Below, in pieces: positions 6,523 to 14,744 of a stretch of DNA of 28,261 nucleotides (position 1 is the stretch's first letter; each line of letters begins with the position of its first letter). The stretch lies in NCBI GenBank assembly GCA_027460605.1, contig JAPZAN010000068.1, positions 1 to 28,261 on the forward strand. The letters run 5' to 3'. The DNA comes from Candidatus Methanoperedens sp. (GTDB lineage Archaea > Halobacteriota > Methanosarcinia > Methanosarcinales > Methanoperedenaceae). The position numbers and the translations under genes are program-made. The notes under the pieces are model-generated. The model was not told where the DNA came from, did not search any database, and saw nothing but the letters and a program-made list of their open reading frames with translations.

Positions 6523-9144
6523 CTAAATTGTTATGTTATATTTTTTCTGACGTATTAGATACGGTTCATCGCCGCCTTCTAAGTGTTCCATGACCTCTTT
6601 TTTAACATCGTTTCGATCTATGGCACCAGTAGTTCTAACTCCGCCCCTCTGCGAACCTGCCTCAAGCACTATAAATTTATCAGAATCAGATGCTACTGCA
6701 ACACTTGAATTATGAGTGGTTAGTATGAACTGCCTATTTTCTTTATTCACACGCAATTTTAATGTAATGTCTTCCCATACTGATGCAACGTCCAAAGCAT
6801 CTTCAGGTTGATCTATAATCACTGGCATTTTTCCCTCTAAAAGGGCTATTATTAATAATGCGGTGCATTTTTGCCCGACTGATAATTCTTTCAGTGGATA
6901 ATACTCGCCATCTTCTTTCTGAAACTTAATCGAGGGCGAATCCTCAGGATAGCACGTATGTTGTACCTTCAAAATATCTTTGAAATCTTCTATGCTCCAA
7001 AGTTTTTCAACAATTTTCCGAGAAGTTTCCTGAGCTATATCTGCTTTAGTAGCAAGTTCATCTATATTTCTTGTCAGAATCAATTCTATATAATCTCTCG
7101 GCAACAGCGCGCTGACTATTTGATCAATAACTTGTTCCCTTATTTTCGATCCTTTTAACAAAGCTTTTAATTCATCCTTGAATAAACTACGATTGGCTTT
7201 GTGTGATATTTCCAGTTTCAACTTTTGATGTGAAAGCTCAGTTAATTCTTTATACTTCTCTTTTCGCTCACCATAATATTCTTCATTCACTTTATCCAAG
7301 GAATCCAATAAGGATTGTCTTTCTGAGGACAAACCTCCAAATTGATCAACCAAAGATTGATACTTCGCTTTTTCACTCTCCAAATGTTTCATCCTCTTGA
7401 CGAGCTGTCTTCTTTTGGTTTCAATATTTTGATCTATACCCTTAGCTGAGAGTAGTTCTTCATGTTCTCTCCTTTTTATTTCTAAATTACACTGGCAGGC
7501 GGACATGTACTCATTTATGGAAGAGCTGAGTGGCAATATCTCTGAAACAATGCCTTCTAGTTTTTCGACAGCAAGCGCCTTAGCTCTTACGGCAATATCT
7601 GAAGTATTTGCAATCTCTTCATCTTCTGTGAATTCTTCATCTATTTCTTCAAAAGTAAGTTTATTTATGTTCTCTTTTGTACTTTCTATTTGCGTTTGAA
7701 TATTGGCAACATGAGAAAAATTTTTATTCAAAATTATATCCTTTTTTTCTAATGTTTTTAATTCTGTAAAGATCGGATTTTTTAATAATTCATCAATATT
7801 TTTAATCTGAGTATCAACTGTACTCAAGTCAACGTTCAAAGAGGATGCCTGTTCTTTAGCTAATATACTTTTAGAAAGTTTTTCGTCATTTAAATTCAAT
7901 TTTATAGATAAACCTTTTATTCTATCCTCAAATGCGGCAGTTTCTATGAATTTATCAATGAGTTCTAACTGTGCTTCCTCCCTTTCTGATATTTTTATAA
8001 CTTCCAACTGACTGTATGCCAAAATAGGAAATAATGTTGCTAGATCTCCTTGATATATTTCCTCGGTCTCAATATTTTTGCATTCAGAAGCACCAATAAT
8101 TTCTCCATCTTCGCAACCGTCATATGTTCTAACAACTTTATACTGGGCACCATTCTCAAGTTGAAAAGCAACCATTACTTTCTGCCCCGTCCCCAATTGT
8201 TTTTCAAGTTTACTGGTATGATCATCAAAAATTTTGGCATCGTTGGAGGGTTGATCTAAGGTAAAGCGCAAGAATTCAACAAGTAAAGACTTACCAGTAC
8301 CTTTTCCACCTATGATACAATTTAATCCCGGTGAAAATTCAATAGATTGATCTCTTAAAAAACCACCGCAAATTCCTAAACTCAAAATTTGTGGAAATTT
8401 ATATTCGGATATTTCATCTGTTAACATTATTCGCACTTTAGGATCTGAAAAACATTGCCTTAACCCCTCAATATCGATAACATCCATTTTGAAATACGAA
8501 AACTTGCATCCAATTCCTTCAATAGAGTGTTTTTTTGCATCCTCAGGGTCTGGATTATCGGAAACTAAGAAGAAGGTTGGAATTCTCTTAAAACCTTTTT
8601 CTTTTTTCAGGTCGGATGGCAGGTTTTTTCCTTCGCATTCTACAGCGACATACTCAGCTTCATTAAATAGCTTTAGCCTTGGATTACCGCTAAGTTCTTT
8701 AAAAGCACCTTTATAACCATCTATATGAGCCAATATAGCTAATCCATGACGTTCTACAATTTTTTCAATCACTTGCTGTGCGTTGAATGATGAAATTGTG
8801 TCTGTAGCACCATATTTATCAGGAGTGATATCAATAGCTCCTAAAAAATTTTCAATAACAGCTCTTGATTTATCGATATCAAATAATGCCACAATATGCA
8901 ATCCTTCTGATGTTGTTATCTCGACTCCGGGGAAAATAACTAAAGATGTACCTTTCGCTTTCTCTTTAACAACATCAATCCACTCAGCCGAATTGTGATC
9001 TGTTATTGCAATTGCATCTAACTCCAGTTCAATAGATTTCTTTACTATCGCATCGGCTTTAACATTTTTATCTTCAAAACATTTTGAAGCTGGAGTATGT
9101 ATATGAAGGTCAATTTTCCGAAATTTTAAGCCTTTACTCCCCAA
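6523..9144 (-). CDS. PHP-domain / SMC-like ATPase (TrlF family)
   Basis: An 873-residue fusion. Residues 1 to about 250 form a PHP metal-dependent phosphoesterase: DLHIHT with H14 and H16, TDHN (H50), GVEIT (E75), AH at 139-140 and the SDNPDPED motif near 195-202. An ABC/RecF-like ATPase follows: Walker A GGKGTGKS (279-286), a long coiled-coil region (about 400-680), the signature LSVGQ (754-758), Walker B VIIDQPEDALD (775-785) and an H-loop TTHNS (H811). This matches TrlF-type proteins, often found in variable genome regions and suspected in defence or nucleic-acid damage; the substrate is unknown. The start is TTG 9144, supported by GGAG 8 bases upstream; no ATG is in frame. AT-rich composition and position beside repeat C suggest transfer. 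Confidence 0.85.
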   Translation of the reverse strand: MGSKGLKFRKIDLHIHTPASKCFEDKNVKADAIVKKSIELELDAIAITDHNSAEWIDVVKEKAKGTSLVIFPGVEITTSEGLHIVALFDIDKSRAVIENFLGAIDITPDKYGATDTISSFNAQQVIEKIVERHGLAILAHIDGYKGAFKELSGNPRLKLFNEAEYVAVECEGKNLPSDLKKEKGFKRIPTFFLVSDNPDPEDAKKHSIEGIGCKFSYFKMDVIDIEGLRQCFSDPKVRIMLTDEISEYKFPQILSLGICGGFLRDQSIEFSPGLNCIIGGKGTGKSLLVEFLRFTLDQPSNDAKIFDDHTSKLEKQLGTGQKVMVAFQLENGAQYKVVRTYDGCEDGEIIGASECKNIETEEIYQGDLATLFPILAYSQLEVIKISEREEAQLELIDKFIETAAFEDRIKGLSIKLNLNDEKLSKSILAKEQASSLNVDLSTVDTQIKNIDELLKNPIFTELKTLEKKDIILNKNFSHVANIQTQIESTKENINKLTFEEIDEEFTEDEEIANTSDIAVRAKALAVEKLEGIVSEILPLSSSINEYMSACQCNLEIKRREHEELLSAKGIDQNIETKRRQLVKRMKHLESEKAKYQSLVDQFGGLSSERQSLLDSLDKVNEEYYGERKEKYKELTELSHQKLKLEISHKANRSLFKDELKALLKGSKIREQVIDQIVSALLPRDYIELILTRNIDELATKADIAQETSRKIVEKLWSIEDFKDILKVQHTCYPEDSPSIKFQKEDGEYYPLKELSVGQKCTALLIIALLEGKMPVIIDQPEDALDVASVWEDITLKLRVNKENRQFILTTHNSSVAVASDSDKFIVLEAGSQRGGVRTTGAIDRNDVKKEVMEHLEGGDEPYLIRQKKYNITI

Positions 9145-9183
9145 AATACCATCTCCAATTATTTATTTTGCCCATGCTCATCT

Positions 9184-11406
9184 TCACACCCCCACCCCAT
9201 ACCTCTTCCTGTCCTTCAGCTCCTGTTTCTTCCCTTCATTCCACCCCGAAACAGCCTGAATATATCCAGTAACCCGGGAAAGATGCTCCACATTATCGCT
9301 CTCGCAATTGGGGCACTCATCAAGCAATCCTGACGCCACATGGAAATCATCCATGCAAACAGTCATATCCTTCGTGAAAGCAAAATAGCCCACCTGCGTG
9401 TTCTTCGCGATATTCATGGCAAACTCCTTAAGCCCGTGCGGGTCAGGGGCAGCCTCGCCAAGCCAGATATGAAGGATATTGCCTCCGTCCACTATCGGGA
9501 AGAAAGTCTCTTCAAGCTTGATGCGCTGCGGGAGCGACACGTCCGCGCCCGGGGGCACATGCGTGCCGTTGGTGTAATATACCGGCAGGTCGCGCGTCTC
9601 GTGGATATGCGAGAGCGCCTCCGGGACATTGCCTTTGATGATCGGCTCTGCACACTTCCTGTATTCCTTATGAAGCAGGTCTGAGACCGCAAATCTCTGT
9701 GCAGTCGTCTCCGCAGGCGTTCTTGCAAGGGCTATCTCCATGCCGTGCTTCTCCGAGAGTTCCTTTGCATAGAACTTCATCTCGAACATGGCGCGGATAG
9801 CAAGCCTGCGCGCCTCCTCGCTCTCATAGATTTGCTTCCCTGTATGGTGCTGCACCATCTCATTGATGCCCACCACGCCGATAGTATAAACAAGCCCCTT
9901 CGTATCAACGGCAATTTCGCCGCGCTGCATGGTGTATGGGTCCTTCGGTCTTTGGGTGGCGAACGGCATCCTGTTATTCTTGATAACAATATTCATCCAC
10001 TGTCGCTTCACCTTGAAGAGTTCCATGCACATGTCCATCATTTGCCTGAGTTCCGCAAAAAGCGCTTCGTCGTTCTTCTTTGCCTTGTACCCGGCCCGCG
10101 GGCAGTTAAGCGATACTACCTGCCAGGCGCCCATTGAAAAATGCTTGCCGTTCCTGAAGTAAAGCTTCTCCTCAAACTCGGAGTCTTTTTCGAGCGATGA
10201 TGAGAAATTATATGCGCAGCACTGGTAGCAGCTTATGCCCTTCCCCGCGCCCCTGTATTCAGGCAGCTGGTTGTCAAAATACGGCGCTCCGTACTTGGCT
10301 GCAAGTTCAAACGCCTTCGTATAAAGCTCGTCGTAGCTTAAAATATCAGGATGCGAGCGGTTGAAATCCTCATCCTCGACCATGAAATCAGGCTCGATGC
10401 TTATCTCGGGTTTCGGGAAATTGAACGGCTTTCCCCAGTAATCCCCTTCAAGCATAACGTTCATCAGCGCTTCAAACGACAGGCGAACCTCACGCTCGAA
10501 TTCCCCGTATGTGCGTTTGGGGGACATTACGCCGTCCCAGACACTGCCTTTATAAACAACTGGCTTATCGCGCCAGAGTTTTGGGACGCCGGGAGACAAC
10601 TGGACGGAGGAGAATACCAGCTGCCCGCCGCGCGCCACCATCATCTGGGTCATTTCATAAACGAACATCTGCATGAGCTGCTCTATCTCCTTGTAGCCCA
10701 TGCCTTCAAAAAATGGCGCCATAAAGGTAAGGAAATTATAGAATCCCTGCCCGCCAGCAAAATTCGTCTGAGCGCTTCCCAGGGCTTTCACGGCATGGAG
10801 TATCGCAACCTCGGCTTTCTTTGCAGGCCCTGCCACACTTGCCTTTGTGCCGCTTCCGTCAGGCATGAGACCGTAATAGAAGAAATACCGCAGGTCCCAG
10901 TCCTGGCAGAAAGCGCGCGTTCCCAGGTATTCAAGGTCATGGATATGGATATCGCCGTTAAGATGCGAGTCCGCAAGCCGCGGCGGGAGCATGAGAAGAT
11001 ACTGCTCCTTGCTCATCTTATCCGCTTTTTTCTTGTGGCTTGTCTCCGCATTTTCCTGGAGGTTGGCATTGTCATTGGCTTCAAAGCCCGTGCCCATATC
11101 AATGCGATAAGCGTCAAAAACAGGTGTGCCTACCCTCGTTGAGATATTGCGCCATTCTGTATGCCCGCGTTCAAGAAGTATGATATTGACCAGTTCGCGT
11201 ACCAGCGGCCCTGAAAGGAATTTCACGCCCATGTCCTTTATTCTCTTCTCGGTTTCCCTGGCTATCTCCTTTGCTTCCTCTTCGCTGATCGGCGCTATCC
11301 CGTGGAACTGCTCGCAGAGTTTTGTCTCCTTCAAAAGCTGTTTGACGATGGTGTTCCTGTCCCAGTCCATAAGATGCCCGTCGGTTGTCCTCACTTTGGG
11401 AATCAC
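9184..11406 (-). CDS. nrdD: Anaerobic (class III) ribonucleoside-triphosphate reductase
   Basis: A 740-residue enzyme that makes dNTPs without oxygen using a glycyl radical. An N-terminal ATP-cone (residues about 1-95) precedes the catalytic barrel with SCYQCCAYNFS, and the radical glycine lies in RVTGY (G714), followed by the typical C-terminal GWN-x-x-K-x-x-EL-x-x-R-x-RY. The zinc-site region reads CMDD ... CPNC: only three of the four usual cysteines are present, the second being replaced by aspartate. The start is GTG 11406, whose GTGA overlaps the stop of a 33-codon ORF; there is no independent strong ribosome binding site. The activase gene nrdG is not in the window. The glutaredoxin upstream is the likely electron donor, as reported for methanogen class III reductases. 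Confidence 0.95.
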   Translation of the reverse strand: MIPKVRTTDGHLMDWDRNTIVKQLLKETKLCEQFHGIAPISEEEAKEIARETEKRIKDMGVKFLSGPLVRELVNIILLERGHTEWRNISTRVGTPVFDAYRIDMGTGFEANDNANLQENAETSHKKKADKMSKEQYLLMLPPRLADSHLNGDIHIHDLEYLGTRAFCQDWDLRYFFYYGLMPDGSGTKASVAGPAKKAEVAILHAVKALGSAQTNFAGGQGFYNFLTFMAPFFEGMGYKEIEQLMQMFVYEMTQMMVARGGQLVFSSVQLSPGVPKLWRDKPVVYKGSVWDGVMSPKRTYGEFEREVRLSFEALMNVMLEGDYWGKPFNFPKPEISIEPDFMVEDEDFNRSHPDILSYDELYTKAFELAAKYGAPYFDNQLPEYRGAGKGISCYQCCAYNFSSSLEKDSEFEEKLYFRNGKHFSMGAWQVVSLNCPRAGYKAKKNDEALFAELRQMMDMCMELFKVKRQWMNIVIKNNRMPFATQRPKDPYTMQRGEIAVDTKGLVYTIGVVGINEMVQHHTGKQIYESEEARRLAIRAMFEMKFYAKELSEKHGMEIALARTPAETTAQRFAVSDLLHKEYRKCAEPIIKGNVPEALSHIHETRDLPVYYTNGTHVPPGADVSLPQRIKLEETFFPIVDGGNILHIWLGEAAPDPHGLKEFAMNIAKNTQVGYFAFTKDMTVCMDDFHVASGLLDECPNCESDNVEHLSRVTGYIQAVSGWNEGKKQELKDRKRYGVGV

Positions 11407-11504
11407 CGATATCTGGGCTCTTTTTCTTTCAGGAACGCATCTAACAGCTCCCCTTTATGTTCCTGCATAAGATTTAATATCTGAACTTCAATATATTTGC
11501 CCAT
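11403..11504 (-). CDS. 33-residue small ORF coupled to nrdD
   Basis: A short ORF from ATG 11504 to TGA 11403, beginning MGKYIEVQIL and ending KEKEPRYR. GAGGTG lies 9 bases before its ATG, a better ribosome binding site than nrdD itself has. Its stop codon overlaps the nrdD GTG start as GTGA. The peptide is a charged amphipathic helix (NLMQEHKGELLDAFLKEKE). It could be a real small protein of the reductase operon, or a leader whose translation delivers ribosomes to nrdD. I do not recognise the family. Confidence 0.55.
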   Translation of the reverse strand: MGKYIEVQILNLMQEHKGELLDAFLKEKEPRYR

Positions 11505-11618
11505 CGTTTATTGCACCTCTTTTAGTCGGTCATGCAATTTCATCCTTCACAGCCAATACAAGACTTTGATTTGAAACCCGTGGGTTCACCAGAGTCAAAG
11601 CATAACTTGCTGAAATCC

Positions 11619-11882
11619 CTACTTTCCTTCGTTAAGTAGGGATTCCAGCTTATCCTGGTTTATCCTGTCCTGTGTAAACAGGTCATTATATGTATGGAAT
11701 TTATTACCTATTTGCAGCACCGGCGCAGCCATCGTGAATACGCCGTTCATCCTCAGTTCAGTCAATGCTGCCGGGGTAGCCATATCTACCTCAGTAAATC
11801 GTACATTTTTATTTTTCAGGAATTGCTTCAGTACCCTGCAATTCGGACAGTTTCTGGTAGAGTATATCAGGATGCCCTGCAT
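11619..11882 (-). CDS. Glutaredoxin / NrdH-like redoxin
   Basis: An 87-residue thioredoxin-fold protein with the CPNC active site at residues 12-15 (STRNCPNC), a KFHTYND turn and a standard redoxin ending. I chose ATG 11882 because AAAGGAGA lies about 7 bases upstream and the family begins there; the same frame runs 43 codons further up but that stretch has no redoxin homology that I can see. It precedes the small ORF and nrdD on the same strand, separated by a 114-base spacer, and very likely reduces NrdD. A TATA-like TTATAAC at about 11921-11927 could serve as its promoter. Functional pairing is from context and known methanogen class III systems. Confidence 0.85.
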   Translation of the reverse strand: MQGILIYSTRNCPNCRVLKQFLKNKNVRFTEVDMATPAALTELRMNGVFTMAAPVLQIGNKFHTYNDLFTQDRINQDKLESLLNEGK

Positions 11883-12104
11883 GCCATATCTCCTTTGTAA
11901 ATTACAAGTATATCCTGAAGGGTTATAACAGTTTTCCAGACCACTTCTGGATGCAATCTCCAAACAAGCATTATCATATATGTTACCAGGTTTGAATAAT
12001 AAAAAATACATTTATTACCACATTGGTTACCAGTCAGGATAATATTGTTTATTAAATCTTTTAAGAAAAAATTATGTACTAAGCTGGTGTGTTAATTTCG
12101 ATTT

Positions 12105-13727
12105 ATGTACCTTAAATTCAAAGATGAAGTTTTATCTGTATTATCGAATGCAGTGGCTAAAGCGGGATTTGAAGCCGAAGACATGGCGTTAAATGAGATA
12201 TCTGAAATCATATATGCAAATATCAAAATACCGCCAGATTCCTTCATCGAAAAGGCAGTGACGGCAGGACCTTACATCAACTTTTTCGTTAGCCGCTCGT
12301 TCTTAAATGAAACCGTTCTGCGCGTGCTGCTTGAAAGGGAAAATTTCGGGAACCTGGATAACAGGGGAAAAGTCATACTTGAGCACACATCTGCAAACCC
12401 TGACGGTCCGCTGCATATCGGTCATATCAGGAACTCGGTAATTGGCGACACACTTGCCAGAGTACTTACGCGCGCAGGTTATGATGTCGAGACACAGTAT
12501 TACATAAACGATATGGGAAGGCAGATTGCCGTGGTTGTCTGGGGACTTGAGAATTTTAAATTCGATGTAAGCAAAAAGAAAGACCATGCTATAGCCGAGG
12601 TCTATATCAACGCAAATAAGAATCTTGTGGATGAAAAAGAGCATTCGCCCGAAGTGGATGCCATAATGAAAAAATACGAGACAGGCGACCCGGAAACCAA
12701 TAAAAAATTCAAAGACGCCATTGATACCGCCATGGAGGGGATAAAAGAATCCCTGCGCCGCATAAATATCCACCATGACAAATTCACATGGGAATCGCAG
12801 TTCGTGCGGGGCGGCGACGTAAACAAAATGATGGAGCGGATTAAAAAACTTGACCGTGCCATGATAAAGGACGGGGCACTCATGGTTGATTTAAACGACG
12901 TGGGGATTCAAAAGTCGCTGGTAATCCAACGCTCGGACGGGACATCTCTTTACACCACGCGCGACCTTTCATACCATGAATGGAAAGCAAAACAATGCGA
13001 CAGGATGATAGATATACTCGGCGCAGACCACAAGCTCATCTCATCCCAGCTAAAAGCGATGCTTAGGATTCTCGGTCTTAAGGAGCCGGAAATCGTGATT
13101 TTTGAGTTCGTATCGCTGCCTGAAGGCTCAATGAGTACGCGAAGAGGTGTTTTCATCTCGGCTGATGAACTTCTGGACGAGGTTGAAAAAGCGGCTTATG
13201 AAGTGGTAGCTAAAAAGCTTCCTGAAAAAGATGAGGATTTTAAAAGGAAGGTGGCGGCGTTTGTGAGCATCGGCGCCGTGAGGTACGATATTATCAGGAT
13301 ATCACCCGAAAAGGCAACCACGTTTAACTGGAAGGAGGCTGTTGACTTTGAAAAACAGGGAGCTCCGTTTATCCAGTATTCACATGCCAGGGCATGCAGC
13401 ATTATCAGGAAAGCGCAGGAAGATGGAATTGCATTTGAGGTTTTTGACCCCAATGTACTGCTTGAGGAGCAGGAAATAGCACTCATAAAAAAGTTGTCCG
13501 GGTTTGAAAATGCCATCGATATCGCATCACGGGATTTAAAACCCAATATCCTTGCCATTTATGCAAGGGAACTTGCCGATGCTTTTAACCAGTTCTACAG
13601 GTATGTGCCTGTGCTTGATGCCGAACCTGAGTTCAGGGCTGCGCGCCTTGCTCTTGTTGACTGCTCCCGCATCGTGCTTGCGAATGCGCTCGATACGCTC
13701 GGGATTACAGCCCCCGAATCCATGTAG
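12105..13727 (+). CDS. argS: Arginyl-tRNA synthetase
   Basis: A 540-residue class I synthetase that charges tRNA-Arg. HIGH is seen exactly (104-107, inside ANPDGPLHIGHIRN). The KMSKS-equivalent is GSMSTRRG (341-348), and the DALR anticodon-binding domain ends the protein (NQFYRYVPV to the end). The N-terminal Add-1 domain looks short: the helices that normally contain an H-A-D-x-A-S/T motif are missing between residue 30 and IYANIKIP at 37-44, which explains a length some 20-30 residues under the usual archaeal size. The frame is intact, so this may be a true variant or a deletion. ATG 12105 gives the normal N-terminus (MYLKFKDEV). Confidence 0.95.
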   Translation: MYLKFKDEVLSVLSNAVAKAGFEAEDMALNEISEIIYANIKIPPDSFIEKAVTAGPYINFFVSRSFLNETVLRVLLERENFGNLDNRGKVILEHTSANPDGPLHIGHIRNSVIGDTLARVLTRAGYDVETQYYINDMGRQIAVVVWGLENFKFDVSKKKDHAIAEVYINANKNLVDEKEHSPEVDAIMKKYETGDPETNKKFKDAIDTAMEGIKESLRRINIHHDKFTWESQFVRGGDVNKMMERIKKLDRAMIKDGALMVDLNDVGIQKSLVIQRSDGTSLYTTRDLSYHEWKAKQCDRMIDILGADHKLISSQLKAMLRILGLKEPEIVIFEFVSLPEGSMSTRRGVFISADELLDEVEKAAYEVVAKKLPEKDEDFKRKVAAFVSIGAVRYDIIRISPEKATTFNWKEAVDFEKQGAPFIQYSHARACSIIRKAQEDGIAFEVFDPNVLLEEQEIALIKKLSGFENAIDIASRDLKPNILAIYARELADAFNQFYRYVPVLDAEPEFRAARLALVDCSRIVLANALDTLGITAPESM

Positions 13728-13736
13728 TTGTTTATG

Positions 13737-13903
13737 AAAAAACTTTATGAAAGTTTAATCAAAAACCGTCGCGCCTGTTTATGGGCGCATACACGTATGG
13801 CTTTGCCATACGTGGGTACTGCGCAAGCCGAAGTTTCGGCTTTCAAACGACAGGTATGCAACAGCATACCTGAACACCGCATAAAGCGAGGTGTCGCTTT
13901 ATG
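13737..13903 (+). repeat. Hairpin array between argS and mobB-moaE
   Basis: Six stem-loops in 165 bases: 13740-13756 (7 bp, loop ATG), 13771-13788 (5 bp), 13792-13814 (CACGTATGGC, 10 bp, loop TTT), 13825-13842 (AAGCCGAA, 8 bp), 13851-13872 (CAGGTATGC, 9 bp, loop AACA) and 13880-13903 (CATAAAGCGA, 10 bp, loop GGTG). The leader is nearly identical to that of the element at 5385-5461. Stems three/four and five/six form two copies of the same two-hairpin module, with linkers ACTGCG and AACACCGC. Stems differ between copies yet remain complementary. TTTATGAA occurs at both borders (13731-13738 and 13898-13905). Confidence 0.8.
13880..13903 (+). promoter_or_regulatory. Hairpin hiding the mobB-moaE ribosome binding site and start codon
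   Basis: CATAAAGCGA (13880-13889) pairs perfectly with TCGCTTTATG (13894-13903). The Shine-Dalgarno-like GAGGTG is at 13888-13893, in the loop and its closing base pair, and the ATG start (13901-13903) is the last part of the 3' arm. In the mRNA, folding would sequester the start codon. Regulation by folding is an inference from the perfect overlap. Confidence 0.6.
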
Positions 13904-14719
13904 AAGATAATCTCGGTCGTGGGATACAAAAAAACAGGGAAAACAACATTAGTGGAACATCTGGTAAGCACACTTTCAAAGCGCGGTTCTGTCGGGACAA
14001 TTAAGCACATGCACGGGCACAGGATAAACACGCCCGGTACCGATACATGGAAACATGCGAATGCAGGCGCGGACGTGGTTGTCGCGGTTACCCCTGAAGA
14101 ACTTGTGAAATTCTCAAGGAATAATAATCTTACAGCTGCAATTGACGAGCTTGCAAATGAAGGGATGGATTTTGCAGTGGTCGAGGGTTTTAAGGATAGC
14201 AAACTCCCCAAAATAGCACTTGGCGATGTAAAAGCCGCGGGAATTATTAAACAATTGGAAAATCCGGAAAGTGCCGATATCGAGGAACTCGTGGAAATGA
14301 TCCTTAAGCAGCCGGAATACCATACACTGGACTCACTCGTCCATAAAGTCAGAAAATCAAAAGATTTTGGAAAAACAGGCGCTATAGGGACCTTCACAGG
14401 TATCGTCAGGGCGCAAAATAAGGGCGCTCGAACTGAGTATCTTGAATTTGAGGAATACGGGGGGCTTGCTAGGCAAAAAATGGATGAAATATGCGTCAGT
14501 CTTCGGGAAAAAGAAGGCATAATCGATGTGCTGATGCATCACAGGACGGGCATAATCCCGGCTGGTGAAGATATTGTTTATATCGTTGTCGCGGCAGGTC
14601 ACAGGGAACAGCTTTTTCATGTATTAAGAGAAGCGATTGAACGCCTGAAACTTGAAGTCCCGATATGGAAGAAAGAGCACACGGTAGAAGGCGAATGGTG
14701 GGTTCACGAGGAGAATTAA
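13901..14719 (+). CDS. MobB-MoaE fusion (molybdenum/tungsten cofactor synthesis)
   Basis: A 272-residue two-domain protein. Residues 1 to about 130 are MobB, the GTP-binding accessory of guanylation: P-loop GYKKTGKTT (8-16), GTIKHMHGH, TPGTDTWKHANAGAD and VVEGFKD. Residues about 150-272 are MoaE, the catalytic subunit of molybdopterin synthase: GTFTGIVR, then HHRTG, AGHRE and the catalytic KKE in WKKEHTVEGEWWV (257-259). MoaE acts with the MoaD sulfur carrier to convert cPMP to molybdopterin. The fusion couples an early and a late cofactor step and is known in archaea. Start ATG 13901 gives the canonical MobB N-terminus (MKIISVVGYKKTGK) but lies inside a hairpin. Confidence 0.93.
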   Translation: MKIISVVGYKKTGKTTLVEHLVSTLSKRGSVGTIKHMHGHRINTPGTDTWKHANAGADVVVAVTPEELVKFSRNNNLTAAIDELANEGMDFAVVEGFKDSKLPKIALGDVKAAGIIKQLENPESADIEELVEMILKQPEYHTLDSLVHKVRKSKDFGKTGAIGTFTGIVRAQNKGARTEYLEFEEYGGLARQKMDEICVSLREKEGIIDVLMHHRTGIIPAGEDIVYIVVAAGHREQLFHVLREAIERLKLEVPIWKKEHTVEGEWWVHEEN

Positions 14720-14744
14720 TACGTTTGGAAAAATAAATCCAGTT

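Noticed and set aside
10351..11142. 263-codon plus-strand ORF opposite nrdD
   Set aside because: Fully antisense to a well-supported nrdD; the open frame is due to nrdD codon bias and shows no family motif.
11883..12011. 43-codon N-terminal extension of the glutaredoxin
   Set aside because: The ribosome binding site sits at ATG 11882 and the extension lacks redoxin similarity; it covers the probable promoter.
13737..13903. Rho-independent terminator of argS
   Set aside because: There is no T-tract after any stem, six stems are present, and the same module occurs inside an intergenic repeat at 5385-5461; also archaea do not use such terminators as a rule.
13843..14520. 225-codon minus-strand ORF opposite mobB-moaE
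   Set aside because: Low-complexity serine/leucine-rich shadow of a clear fusion gene.
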